This document shows positions 13,669 through 21,429 of a DNA stretch of 29,305 nt, one piece after another. The position numbers and the translations under genes are program-made. The stretch lies in IMG/VR virus record IMGVR_UViG_3300030382_000094, positions 1 to 29,305 of that record. One strand, written 5' to 3'. Positions within the stretch are counted from its first letter, which is position 1; each line of letters starts with the position of its first letter. The DNA is from a virus. The notes beneath the pieces are model-generated. The model was given only the letters and a program-made list of their open reading frames with translations. It did no database searches and was not told the origin of the DNA.

Positions 13669-14288
13669 CAATAACTAACGAATGCAATCTGGAATTAATG
13701 GCAAGGTATGAGGATAACCACTTTGATTTTGCTATAACAGACCCACCTTACAATCTGAATTTTAAATATAATGAGTACAAAGACAATTTAAGTGAAAAGG
13801 AATATAAAGATTGGTGTTTTAAATGGTTTTCAGAGCTAGAAAGAATATGTGAAAAGGGTATTTTTATTAGTTGCGGAATAGACAATTTAGGATTATGGCA
13901 CGAAATAAAAAAACCTAAATGGGTTTTATGTTGGCATAAACCTGCTGCTATGGGTAGAAGTAGAGTTGGTTTTAATAATTGGGAGCCAGTATTATTTTAT
14001 GGTAAGGTTGCAAAGCAGGGGGTTGATGTAATAAAAGCACCAATAACACCTGACCCCACAATGAATTTTCACAGTTGTCCAAAGCCTGTAAAATGGTCTG
14101 AACGTATATTGCATAATTTTTGCGTAGATGGGGATAAAATAATAGATATTTTTTTAGGAAGCGGAAGTACCGCAATAGCCTGTCATAATTTAGGGTATGA
14201 TTTGACAGCTTGTGAGATAGATAAGGAATACTATAAGAAGGCTATGGAAAGAATTAATAATCATACCTCACAATTAAGAATAATATGA
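13665..14288 (+). CDS. DNA methyltransferase (N6-adenine/N4-cytosine, DPPY type)
   Basis: The product is 207 aa. The catalytic motif TDPPYN occurs near residue 25, and the AdoMet-binding motif DIFLGSGSTAIA comes near the C-terminus. The order, catalytic motif first, marks a beta-class amino-methyltransferase. Between them, VLCWHKPAAMGRSRVGFNNW and HSCPKPVKWSERI are typical of phage enzymes of this group. It likely methylates phage DNA to evade host restriction. No restriction endonuclease gene is adjacent. Base and target site cannot be told from sequence. Confidence 0.88.
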   Translation: MTITNECNLELMARYEDNHFDFAITDPPYNLNFKYNEYKDNLSEKEYKDWCFKWFSELERICEKGIFISCGIDNLGLWHEIKKPKWVLCWHKPAAMGRSRVGFNNWEPVLFYGKVAKQGVDVIKAPITPDPTMNFHSCPKPVKWSERILHNFCVDGDKIIDIFLGSGSTAIACHNLGYDLTACEIDKEYYKKAMERINNHTSQLRII

Positions 14289-14536
14289 CAATATATAAAT
14301 GTGAATGTGGCATAACTAAAGAGATAGGCAAAGCAACTATCGCTATGAGAGAGGGTAGATGGGTAACTATACAAGCTCTTTGTGATTGTGGAGAATGGAT
14401 GGAATCAGAACCTGAAGAAGGAATGCCAAGTCTTAGACGTACAGAGCCTAGTCTAAGTAAAAAAAGAGATAAGCTATGGGCTGGAGCTAAAGAAAAGCTA
14501 GTAGGTAAAAGAGGTATAAACGAACCATTTGATTAA
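14285..14536 (+). CDS. Small Cys-containing protein, 83 aa, zinc-ribbon-like
   Basis: It has IYKCECGITKEIGKATIAMR followed by QALCDCGEWMESEPEEGMPS. Two CxC(G) pairs about 28 residues apart form a compact zinc-ribbon. The second half is basic (LSKKRDKLWAGAKEKLVGKR). It sits between two methyltransferases with ATGA and TAATG junctions. Function unknown; a DNA-binding accessory is plausible. Confidence 0.7.
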   Translation: MTIYKCECGITKEIGKATIAMREGRWVTIQALCDCGEWMESEPEEGMPSLRRTEPSLSKKRDKLWAGAKEKLVGKRGINEPFD

Positions 14537-15681
14537 TGATAATAAACGGCAATAGCTTAGAAGAACTAAAAAAGTTTCCTGATAATTACTTTCACTCAGT
14601 AGTTACAGACCCTCCTTATGGACTTTCGTTTATGGGCAAGAAGTGGGATTATAATGTGCCAAGTGTAGAACTTTGGCAAGAAGTCTTTAGAGTATTAAAA
14701 GAGGGTGGTTATCTTTTAAGTTTTGCAGGAACAAGAACACAGCATAGAATGGCAGTAAATATAGAGGATGCAGGATTTGAAATAAGAGATGTGATTGCTT
14801 GGGTGTATGGTAGTGGCTTTCCTAAAAGTCATAACATAGGTAAAGCAGTAGATAAGTTGCAGGGTAATGAAAGAGAAGTAAGTGGTGTGGGTAAAGCAGG
14901 AAAAGGATTTAATAAGATAAAAGGATTTGGCATTAATACTACAAAAGGTGGTGAAGCGACAAGCGAATGGAATACTACAAAAGGAACTTCTGAATGGGAA
15001 GGTTGGGGTACTGCTTTAAAACCTGCACTAGAACCTATTACAATGGCACGAAAACCCTTTAAAGGAACAGTAGCAGAAAATGTATTAAAGAATGGAGTAG
15101 GTGGAATTAATATAGATGGGTGTAGGGTTGAAGGAAAACCAGAAAGCCCAGGAAGCACACCACCAACAGAGATGAAGGGCTTTGGTGGGTTCAAGGAAAG
15201 AAGCGAATATGATGATACAAAAGGCAGATTCCCTGCTAACTTTATACACGATGGAAGTGATGAGGTAACAGATTTATTAGAAGAAAGTAGTAGATTTTTC
15301 TATTGTGCAAAAGCAAGTAAGAAAGATAGGAATGAGGGGTTAGAAGATTTTGAATATAAAAGGAAAGCAGACCGCAAAATAGCAGATGGTAAAGGTGGAG
15401 AAAATCCTAGAAACAGAACTAACACTAAAAAGCAAAATCACCACCCAACAGTTAAACCTACTGACTTAATGAGATACTTAGTAAGGCTTGTAACTCCTAA
15501 GAATGGAATAGTATTAGATTGCTTTATGGGTAGCGGCTCAACAGGGAAGGCTTGTGCCTTAGAAGGATTTGAATTTGTAGGTATAGACTTAGACAAAGAC
15601 TATTGCGAAATAGCAAAGGCAAGAATAGACAAAGCACTAGAAGATAAGAAAACAGATGAAGCACAAACAGAATTATTTTGA
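14536..15681 (+). CDS. DNA methyltransferase (N6-adenine/N4-cytosine, DPPY type), second copy
   Basis: The product is 381 aa. TDPPYGLSFMGKKWDYNVPS near residue 25 holds the catalytic motif, and LDCFMGSGSTGKACALEGFE near the C-terminus holds the AdoMet motif, again beta-class order. The long middle (residues about 110-270, with AYDIFF-like FFYCAKASKKDRNEGL near its end) carries the target recognition region and a Gly/Thr-rich stretch. It is distinct from the 207-aa enzyme upstream, so two sequence specificities are probable. Protection from host restriction is the likely role. Confidence 0.88.
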   Translation: MIINGNSLEELKKFPDNYFHSVVTDPPYGLSFMGKKWDYNVPSVELWQEVFRVLKEGGYLLSFAGTRTQHRMAVNIEDAGFEIRDVIAWVYGSGFPKSHNIGKAVDKLQGNEREVSGVGKAGKGFNKIKGFGINTTKGGEATSEWNTTKGTSEWEGWGTALKPALEPITMARKPFKGTVAENVLKNGVGGINIDGCRVEGKPESPGSTPPTEMKGFGGFKERSEYDDTKGRFPANFIHDGSDEVTDLLEESSRFFYCAKASKKDRNEGLEDFEYKRKADRKIADGKGGENPRNRTNTKKQNHHPTVKPTDLMRYLVRLVTPKNGIVLDCFMGSGSTGKACALEGFEFVGIDLDKDYCEIAKARIDKALEDKKTDEAQTELF

Positions 15682-16061
15682 ACTTTGCTATAAACAATAA
15701 GCAAGATAAGCAGAGTCTTTTTAATTACTTAAAGGAACTTGATAGCAATTATATAGTAAGCGTAAAGAAACAAAGAAACAATAGAAGCAATATGCAAAAC
15801 AATTACTATTGGGCTTGTATAGTACAGCCATTAGGAGAATCACTCGGCTACTTTCCTGATGAAATGCACGATTGTCTAAAGGTTAAGTTCTCAAGTGAAT
15901 GGCAAAGCATAGAGATAAACGATAAGCAGATAGGACTGCAAACAGTTAAAAGTACAGCAAGACTAAACACTAAAGACTTTGAAGTGTATGCAGACCAAAT
16001 AAGAATATGGGCTTTAAGTGAATTAGGTATCAGACTAATGCTACCAAATGAATACGAGTAA
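15678..16061 (+). CDS. ninB: NinB-like recombination protein
   Basis: The product is 127 aa. The start is TTG 15678, overlapping the previous stop as TTGA. The NinB/Orf pattern is visible: QRNNRSNMQNNYYWACIVQP, FPDEMHDCLKVKFSSEW, STARLNTKDFEVYADQIRIW and ELGIRLMLP. NinB-type proteins bind single-stranded DNA and act with recombinases; here it would complement the Rad52-like and NinG-like genes. It is the last gene of the early block. The first late promoter's upstream box lies inside its 3' end (16042-16052). Confidence 0.7.
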   Translation: MNFAINNKQDKQSLFNYLKELDSNYIVSVKKQRNNRSNMQNNYYWACIVQPLGESLGYFPDEMHDCLKVKFSSEWQSIEINDKQIGLQTVKSTARLNTKDFEVYADQIRIWALSELGIRLMLPNEYE

Positions 16062-16077
16062 TTTCTATTATATAGTA
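16042..16077 (+). promoter_or_regulatory. Phage late promoter, copy 2 (terminase unit)
   Basis: TACCAAATGAA (16042-16052, 8 of 11 bases of the consensus AATCAAATAAA), a 12-nt spacer, then CTATTATATAGTA (16065-16077). It lies 27 nt before the small terminase start and marks the early/late boundary. Confidence 0.72.
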
Positions 16078-16104
16078 CAACTTGATTAATCAAATTATTT
16101 CAAA

Positions 16105-16359
16105 ATGACACACGGGGGAAAAAGAACAGGAGCAGGGCGTAAGGCAAAAGCAGAAGAGCAAAAGCTAATAGAGAATTTAACACCTATGAACGCAATGGCA
16201 TTAGAGTCATTACAAAAGGGCTTAGAAAAGAAAGAACAATGGGCTGTTAAATTATTCTTTGAATACTTCTATGGCAAACCTCAACAAAGAGTAGATGTTA
16301 CTTCAAATGAAGAAAGCCTTAATGTTCCTTTAATAAACTTTGTAAAAACTGAATCTTAA
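16105..16359 (+). CDS. terS: Small terminase subunit-like protein
   Basis: The product is 84 aa, starting MTHGGKRTGAGRKAKAEEQK, with the GGKRxGAGRK motif frequent at the start of phage terminase small subunits and related DNA-binding proteins. A helical core (MNAMALESLQKGLEKKEQW, VKLFFEYFYGKPQQRVDV) follows. It directly precedes and overlaps the large subunit by 11 nt. Small subunits recognise the packaging site and recruit the large subunit. It is shorter than many, but the context makes the call good. Confidence 0.75.
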   Translation: MTHGGKRTGAGRKAKAEEQKLIENLTPMNAMALESLQKGLEKKEQWAVKLFFEYFYGKPQQRVDVTSNEESLNVPLINFVKTES

Positions 16360-17551
16360 CGAAAAATATAATCCACTCTTTGAGTCTGATGCTAGATACT
16401 TTATAATTACAGGAGGTAGAGGATCGGGAAAGTCTTTTGCTGTTACAGTCTTTCTAACGCTACTAACTATGAGTGAAGGAATTAGAATACTCTTTACAAG
16501 ATACACTATGACCTCAGCACGTCTTTCAATAATACCTGAGTTCTTAGAAAAGATAAGCCTATTAGGATATGATGAAGTCTTTAGTGTAAACAAGGCAGAG
16601 GTTGTAAATCTAAAGAACAAGTCAGACATTCTATTTAGAGGTATCAAGACATCAGCAGGAAATCAGACAGCTAGTCTAAAGTCTTTAACAGGGGTTTCTA
16701 ATTGGGTACTTGATGAAGCTGAAGAACTTATTGACGAAAACATCTTTGATACAATTGACCTTAGTATTAGAGAAAAGAATATACAAAATAGAATCATCTT
16801 AGTTTTGAATCCCGTTACTAAAGACAATTGGATATATGAAAGATTCTTTGAGGGCAAAGGAATAGAAGCAGGTTTTAATGGCGTTAAAGGGAATGTATGC
16901 TATATCCATAGTACATACCTAGACAATAAAGAAAATCTCTCAGAGAGCTTCCTAGAGCGTGTAGAAGCTATAAAGCACACTAACTTCAAGAAGTATAAGC
17001 AAAAACTGCTTGGACAATGGCTAGATCGTGCAGAGGGTGTAGTATTTGACAATTGGTCAATAGGAGAATTTAATCCTGATGAACTTCAAACATCTTGTGG
17101 AATGGATTTTGGATTTAGTATAGACCCTGACTCGCTTACTGAAGTAGCTATTGATAAGAAGCATAAGAAGATATACCTTAAAGAACACGTCTATCGTAAT
17201 GGATTAAAGAGTCAAGAACTAGCTCAAATAGTCTTAGATAAAGTAGATAATATGTTGATTATCGCTGACAGCAGCGAACCACGTCTAATTGCCGATTTAA
17301 AGCATTTAGGAGTAAACATTAAGCCTGTTAAAAAAGGAACTATTGAAAGTGGTATAACTAGAATGCAAGACTATCACTTAGTAGTAAGTCCTGAATCAAC
17401 TAATATAGCTAAAGAGCTGAACAATTATGTCTATGCAGATAAAGGCTCTAAGCTGTACGTAGATAACTATAATCACGCAATAGACGGAATAAGATATAAC
17501 ATTATATACCACCTTGACAATCCAAATGCAGGTAGGTATTTTGTACAGTAA
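16349..17551 (+). CDS. terL: Terminase large subunit
   Basis: The product is 400 aa. Walker A is YFIITGGRGSGKSFA near residue 18-32, a Walker B-like motif WVLDEAEEL follows, then ILVLNPVTKDNW. The nuclease part includes GMDFGFSIDPDSL, IIADSSEPRLI and the final YNHAIDGIRYNI, whose Asp residues fit the RNase H-like active site. The first ATG (16469) lies after Walker A and would destroy the ATPase, so translation must begin upstream. The frame is open only back to 16346, and the best start there is CTG 16349, giving MNLNEKYNPLFESDARYF. The gene overlaps the small subunit by 11 nt. Confidence 0.92.
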   Translation: MNLNEKYNPLFESDARYFIITGGRGSGKSFAVTVFLTLLTMSEGIRILFTRYTMTSARLSIIPEFLEKISLLGYDEVFSVNKAEVVNLKNKSDILFRGIKTSAGNQTASLKSLTGVSNWVLDEAEELIDENIFDTIDLSIREKNIQNRIILVLNPVTKDNWIYERFFEGKGIEAGFNGVKGNVCYIHSTYLDNKENLSESFLERVEAIKHTNFKKYKQKLLGQWLDRAEGVVFDNWSIGEFNPDELQTSCGMDFGFSIDPDSLTEVAIDKKHKKIYLKEHVYRNGLKSQELAQIVLDKVDNMLIIADSSEPRLIADLKHLGVNIKPVKKGTIESGITRMQDYHLVVSPESTNIAKELNNYVYADKGSKLYVDNYNHAIDGIRYNIIYHLDNPNAGRYFVQ

Positions 17552-17582
17552 ACTAAAAAACGACAATTTCTATTATATAATA
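17547..17582 (+). promoter_or_regulatory. Phage late promoter, copy 3 (tail unit)
   Basis: AGTAAACTAAA (17547-17557, 8 of 11 bases of the consensus), a 12-nt spacer, then CTATTATATAATA (17570-17582). It lies 9 nt before the ATG at 17592 and overlaps the end of the large terminase gene. Confidence 0.72.
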
Positions 17583-17591
17583 TAAGAAGCT

Positions 17592-18233
17592 ATGAAAGTA
17601 AAAATTAAGAAGAAGGGAAAAGTAAAAGAGTTCAAGCTAATTAGTAAGTGGTCAGATGTAACTCTTGAAAAGTGGTTGAAGCTAATTGACTTTCACGAAG
17701 GCAGTAAGAGCAAAGAAGCAGAGGAAACAATAGCAGCATTATCTAATATTCCAAAAGACTTAATTAAGCAGTTGGAGTTAAAAGATGTAGCTATTATAAT
17801 GGGGAAGATAGCAGAGCTTCAGTCAAAGCAAGATAGTTCTTTAAAAAGGATAGTTGAAATAGATGGTAAAGAGTATGGCTTTCACCCTGACTTGGATAGT
17901 ATTACATTAGGTGAGTATGCCGATATAGAAACATTTATAAAGAATGATATTGAAAAGAACTTGCCTGAATTAATGGCAGTCCTTTATAGACCAATAACGG
18001 AAAAGAAGAATGATGTCTATACTATTGAAGCCTATGATGGCAATATAAAGATTAGGACAGAAGAAATGAAGAAGATGGCAGCAGAGCAAGTGCAAAGTGC
18101 GCTGGTTTTTTTTTATCGTTTAGGAAACGAATTGCTACTGACTTTGCCATCATTTTTGACGGAGCGGCTGAAGGAAATGAAGATGCAATTGCAAGTGAAT
18201 CCTTCTCAGAAAAGTGGGGGTGGTTCGGAGTAA
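17592..18233 (+). CDS. Tail assembly chaperone-like protein, 213 aa (frame 0)
   Basis: Residues 1 to about 170 form an alpha/beta domain (LISKWSDVTLEKWLKLIDFH, GFHPDLDSITLGEYADIETF, NLPELMAVLYRPITEK) common in Bacteroidota prophages. It ends YRLGNELLLTLPSFLTERL and a Gly/Ser tail. A run of nine T at 18106-18114 lets ribosomes slip -1 into a second conserved frame. A short form plus a frameshifted long form, at the start of a tail unit, is the hallmark of gpG/gpGT-type tail chaperones that guide tape measure folding. The chaperone function is inferred from this architecture. Confidence 0.75.
   Translation: MKVKIKKKGKVKEFKLISKWSDVTLEKWLKLIDFHEGSKSKEAEETIAALSNIPKDLIKQLELKDVAIIMGKIAELQSKQDSSLKRIVEIDGKEYGFHPDLDSITLGEYADIETFIKNDIEKNLPELMAVLYRPITEKKNDVYTIEAYDGNIKIRTEEMKKMAAEQVQSALVFFYRLGNELLLTLPSFLTERLKEMKMQLQVNPSQKSGGGSE
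18106..18114 (+). other. Programmed -1 frameshift slippery site
   Basis: Nine consecutive T give U-UUU-UUU in the zero frame (codons 18108-18110 and 18111-18113), a canonical -1 slip heptamer. The -1 frame is open to 18370, whereas the +1 frame stops at once (TAG at 18121). Confidence 0.75.
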
Positions 18234-18370
18234 TGTATAGGCTCACAGGAGGGGAGATTGTAAACTTAGAAAGAATAACAAATCTTAGTCTTTTAGAATG
18301 CTTAACTTGGTTAAGTTATGAAACAGATTTAGACTCACAAAATAAAGTAAAAAATGGCAGTAAACAATAA
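18113..18370 (+). CDS. Tail chaperone extension in the -1 frame
   Basis: After slipping at the T-run, the ribosome reads LSFRKRIATDFAIIFDGAAE, then SFSEKWGWFGVMYRLTGGEI, then LSLLECLTWLSYETDLD and stops at 18368-18370. This adds 85 residues for a total of about 259 aa. KWGWFGVMYRLTGG...LECLTWLSYE is the kind of conserved C-terminal domain found at this position in Bacteroidota phages. An ATG at 18233 could start a separate 45-aa protein, but conserved-looking residues upstream of it (EKWGWFGV) favour the fusion. The end overlaps the next gene by 17 nt. Confidence 0.7.
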   Translation, partial: LSFRKRIATDFAIIFDGAAEGNEDAIASESFSEKWGWFGVMYRLTGGEIVNLERITNLSLLECLTWLSYETDLDSQNKVKNGSKQ

Positions 18371-18926
18371 GACATATAATAACGTAATAGACACTCTTTG
18401 CCGACTAGGGCAGTATCACGAACAAATAGCAACAGTATCAGTTGGAGATATATATGACGTAAATCTTGAGAAGCAGGAAAAGATGGCACTCTTGCATATC
18501 AATCCAACATCAGTTAGTACAGAAGATTCAGCTCTTATCTATAACTTTCAAATCTTTATATGTGATTTAGTTTCGGAGAAAGAGAATTGGAAAACATATC
18601 AAGCAGAGCAGCTAACTAAATTAATAGACACTAAGACTAATGAACAGCAAGTATGGAATCAAACTTTAGAAATATGTACTGACTTTATAGGAATGCTTAG
18701 ACATAGTGTATATCAATCCTTGATTGGAGCGAATGACATTAACGACCCTGTGTACTTTACGGAAGATGAATTTACAATAGAACCATTCCAAGAAAGGTTT
18801 GACAATCTTTTATGTGGGTGGACTTTTACAATAGGCATTAAAGTAATGTATGACTTTGATACTTGTACTTTACCTATATTATCCGCAAAAGGAGCAGGTT
18901 ATCCTCCTAAAGTAGTGATTGGATAA
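18354..18926 (+). CDS. Neck/tail terminator-like structural protein
   Basis: The product is 190 aa, alpha/beta. TYNNVIDTLCRLGQYHEQIA, then SVGDIYDVNLEKQEKMALLH and an antiparallel-looking middle (SALIYNFQIFICDLVSEKEN), and a C-terminal beta segment (LLCGWTFTIGIKVMYDFDTC). This arrangement of a helix, a 'YNFxIxIxD' strand and 'LCGWTF' is what I recognise in tail terminator/completion proteins of Bacteroidota phages. It would cap the tail tube at the neck. It precedes an HK97 gp10-like gene two genes on. Confidence 0.6.
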   Translation: MAVNNKTYNNVIDTLCRLGQYHEQIATVSVGDIYDVNLEKQEKMALLHINPTSVSTEDSALIYNFQIFICDLVSEKENWKTYQAEQLTKLIDTKTNEQQVWNQTLEICTDFIGMLRHSVYQSLIGANDINDPVYFTEDEFTIEPFQERFDNLLCGWTFTIGIKVMYDFDTCTLPILSAKGAGYPPKVVIG

Positions 18927-19015
18927 TGTTAAAGATATTAAAAAGAATAAATAAAATAAAAATAGGTAAAATAGAAATACAATTTATACCACCAACAATA
19001 AAATTAAAAATATAA
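18926..19015 (+). CDS. 29-aa basic micropeptide
   Basis: The start overlaps the previous stop (TAATG). It encodes MLKILKRINKIKIGKIEIQF then IPPTIKLKI. It is basic and beta-prone. It fills nearly all of the 93-nt gap before the next gene. Reality rests only on the coupled start and the lack of other content; AT-rich DNA makes such ORFs likely by chance. Confidence 0.35.
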   Translation: MLKILKRINKIKIGKIEIQFIPPTIKLKI

Positions 19016-19019
19016 AATT

Positions 19020-19469
19020 ATGGCAAATTTAGTAGTAACAATATCCGAAAGTGTAACAGTTAATGGTGCGTTGAGAGGATCATCAAATAGTATAACAGTA
19101 GGAAGTATAGTTGATACCTATGAAAGAGTCTTGACAGCAACCCATTCTCAAACTACAACAATATGTACTTTTGCAACAACACCTTATACTTCAGCAGGAG
19201 CTTTAGATGTAGAGAATTGTAAGTATTTAAGGATTACAAATTTAAGTTCAACTGAAGATATGAAATTAGCTTTAGTTACTACAAATACTAATTATCAAGT
19301 TACAGTAAGAGCAGGGGGTTCGCATATGTTGTTTCAAGCAGAAGAAGGAGCAATAGGAGAAGAAGATACAAGTCCTGCTTTTCCTACATTAGAAGATATA
19401 ACAAGTGTGCAAGTAAGACCTTCAGGAAGTGAAGATGTCCAAGTTGAAACATTTGTTGCTCTTGTATAA
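19020..19469 (+). CDS. Beta-rich virion structural protein, 149 aa
   Basis: The product is Thr/Ser-rich and almost entirely beta: VVTISESVTVNGALRGSSNS, RVLTATHSQTTTICTFATTP, CKYLRITNLSSTEDMKLALV, then TVRAGGSHMLFQAEE. The pattern suits a small jelly-roll or Ig-like virion protein. Position within the tail block suggests a tail component; a tube role would compete with the 193-aa protein at 1329. The family is one I associate with marine viral metagenomes, with no assigned function. Confidence 0.6.
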   Translation: MANLVVTISESVTVNGALRGSSNSITVGSIVDTYERVLTATHSQTTTICTFATTPYTSAGALDVENCKYLRITNLSSTEDMKLALVTTNTNYQVTVRAGGSHMLFQAEEGAIGEEDTSPAFPTLEDITSVQVRPSGSEDVQVETFVALV

Positions 19470-19993
19470 TGAAAACTGCTAATATAGAAAGGTACTTAAA
19501 TAGCTTTGGTAAGCAAGTAGTAAATAGGTCTAAAGGTAATCTACAAAAAGCTAAAGGTGGTGGAACTAATTTAGAGAGTTCTATTAGCTTTAAAGTAGTA
19601 CCTGATGCTGATGGCTTTACAGTACAATTCTATATGGATAGCTATGGTACATTTGTAGATAAAGGTGTATCAGGAAATGAACAACGAAGAACATTTAAAG
19701 ATTATAAAGGTCAAGTAAAATCAAGTCCTTATAAATATACTAATAAGCAGCCACCGAGTAGAGTATTAGACAAGTGGATAGTCAAAAAAGGAATAGCACC
19801 AAGAGATGAGAAGGGAAGGTTTATGTCTAGGAAAAGTATCTCATTTTTGATTGCTAGAAGTATTAAAAAGAAAGGTATTGAAAGTACAAGTTTCTTTCAA
19901 AAGCCTTTAGGATTAGGACTTAAACAATTTGGCAAAGACTTATTAGGGAATGTAAAAGAAGATATAATAGAAGGAATAACAACAATAAAATAA
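19469..19993 (+). CDS. HK97 gp10-like tail completion/neck protein
   Basis: The product is 174 aa, basic. YGTFVDKGVSGNEQRRTFKD matches the conserved 'G..vd.Gt' region of HK97 gp10-like proteins, followed by PPSRVLDKWIVKKG and a C-terminal amphipathic helix (FGKDLLGNVKEDIIEGI). Such proteins join heads and tails. Junctions TAATG on both sides fit strict operon packing. Confidence 0.72.
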   Translation: MKTANIERYLNSFGKQVVNRSKGNLQKAKGGGTNLESSISFKVVPDADGFTVQFYMDSYGTFVDKGVSGNEQRRTFKDYKGQVKSSPYKYTNKQPPSRVLDKWIVKKGIAPRDEKGRFMSRKSISFLIARSIKKKGIESTSFFQKPLGLGLKQFGKDLLGNVKEDIIEGITTIK

Positions 19994-21429
19994 TGGCAGT
20001 AACAAAAATAGAACAAGCACCTTTATATAACATAGCACCTATAGGACAAGAAATGATGTTTGTAGTATCAAATGATGATGCTGTAACAAATCAACTTAAT
20101 GTAAAGTTTATTGTAAGGATTTATGTAAGTAGCACTACTCCACCTGTTATAGCTGATCCTGATGACGTGATAGGCTCTTTCAAGGTAACACCAAATAATG
20201 CAGGAAGGGGAATGATAGACGTAAGCACAATAGTTGGTAATTATGTTAAAGCAGATAATCTAGCTTCTAATGGTAGTGAGTTTAAAGGAATAGAAACAAG
20301 CGATAGTGAGCCACACCCTGTTCATTTAATTGATGAATATTCTTTAAATAATCATAGTGTTAGGCATCTAGCTATTAGGTTTAGTGTTGAATATCTTAAT
20401 ACATCAAATAATACAGTAGAAGAAGATGCAGATACAAGGATAGCTTCAGACGAGTATCTTGTTTTTAATGGCTACTTAAAAAGTACAGATATTAAATATG
20501 TAGGAAATACTTTTACTACTCAAGCAGGGTGGTTCGGATATGACATAGCTGATTTTGAAATAGGAGCTAGTGATAAGAAATTTTTAACTAATGCTCCTAC
20601 TACTCAATACGCTAATGGAGGAGATTATGGTACTCTCTCTTTTTTAATAACAAGTAGTGCTATGGCTGCAACACTAGATAAGGCTAAGTTTAAATACTAT
20701 AATAGTGCAGGAGTACAACAAGGAAACATTAATGCTTATGTAACTGCTGGTGGTGGAGCTTATACTACTTGGAGTTCTGATGCTTCAAACCAATTACTTC
20801 ATTTAGGCTGTTTTCCTGCAAATCTTAGGAATTACTCCTCAGGGTTTCGGAGTGCATATGCTTTAGGAACTCTTGATGGTGGGTATTATACAGTACAACT
20901 ACAAAATTCTACAGGTGATGCTCTGACACAATTATATACAATCTATCTTAATTGCCCTGACACTAAAGGATATGAAAGCATAAGACTCACTTGGCTAAAT
21001 CAATGGGGAGCTTGGGATTACTACACCTTTACAAAGAAATCAATTAGAAAAACATCTACAAAAGGAACGACATACAACCAACTAGGAGGAAGTTGGAATG
21101 GAAGTATGTACACTCCTTATGGCTATAAAGGTGGTACTAAGACTTTTAGAGTAAATGCAACTGAAACTATTACTATCAATACTGATTTTGTATCGGAAGA
21201 TGATACAGTAATGTTTGAAGAACTAACTAACAGTCCTGAAATTTATATGTTAGATTCATATAAAACCACATCAGTAGCAGTAAGTACAACAGAACTATTA
21301 AATGAATACGTAACACCTGTAAGATTAAAGAGTTCTAGCTTTACTAAAAAGACAATAGCTAATGATAAAGTAATGCAATATAAGTTTGAGGTAGAGAAAA
21401 GTAGAACCCTAAGAACACAATCAGTATAA
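19993..21429 (+). CDS. Large virion protein, probable tail/baseplate component
   Basis: The product is 478 aa, beta-rich. It starts MAVTKIEQAPLYNIAPIGQE and MMFVVSNDDAV, with conserved-looking IRFSVEYLN and EYLVFNGYL near residues 135-165. The C-terminal half has YESIRLTWLNQWGAWDYYTF and TKKSIRKTSTKGTTYNQLGG, patterns I associate with uncharacterised tail proteins in Bacteroidota phages. The gene shares TAATG junctions with both neighbours, the gp10-like and the 963-aa tail protein, so it probably belongs to the tail tip. No enzymatic motif seen. Confidence 0.65.
   Translation: MAVTKIEQAPLYNIAPIGQEMMFVVSNDDAVTNQLNVKFIVRIYVSSTTPPVIADPDDVIGSFKVTPNNAGRGMIDVSTIVGNYVKADNLASNGSEFKGIETSDSEPHPVHLIDEYSLNNHSVRHLAIRFSVEYLNTSNNTVEEDADTRIASDEYLVFNGYLKSTDIKYVGNTFTTQAGWFGYDIADFEIGASDKKFLTNAPTTQYANGGDYGTLSFLITSSAMAATLDKAKFKYYNSAGVQQGNINAYVTAGGGAYTTWSSDASNQLLHLGCFPANLRNYSSGFRSAYALGTLDGGYYTVQLQNSTGDALTQLYTIYLNCPDTKGYESIRLTWLNQWGAWDYYTFTKKSIRKTSTKGTTYNQLGGSWNGSMYTPYGYKGGTKTFRVNATETITINTDFVSEDDTVMFEELTNSPEIYMLDSYKTTSVAVSTTELLNEYVTPVRLKSSSFTKKTIANDKVMQYKFEVEKSRTLRTQSV

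Noticed and set aside
14829-15194. Reverse-strand open frame opposite the second methyltransferase
   Set aside because: It is Pro/Ser-rich shadow of the forward Gly/Thr-rich segment, no start context.
18106-18114. Nine-T run as a simple sequencing error splitting one gene
   Set aside because: One base fewer would lead to an immediate stop. One base more would give only the -1 frame, but the zero frame also looks like a genuine conserved ending. Frameshifting explains both.
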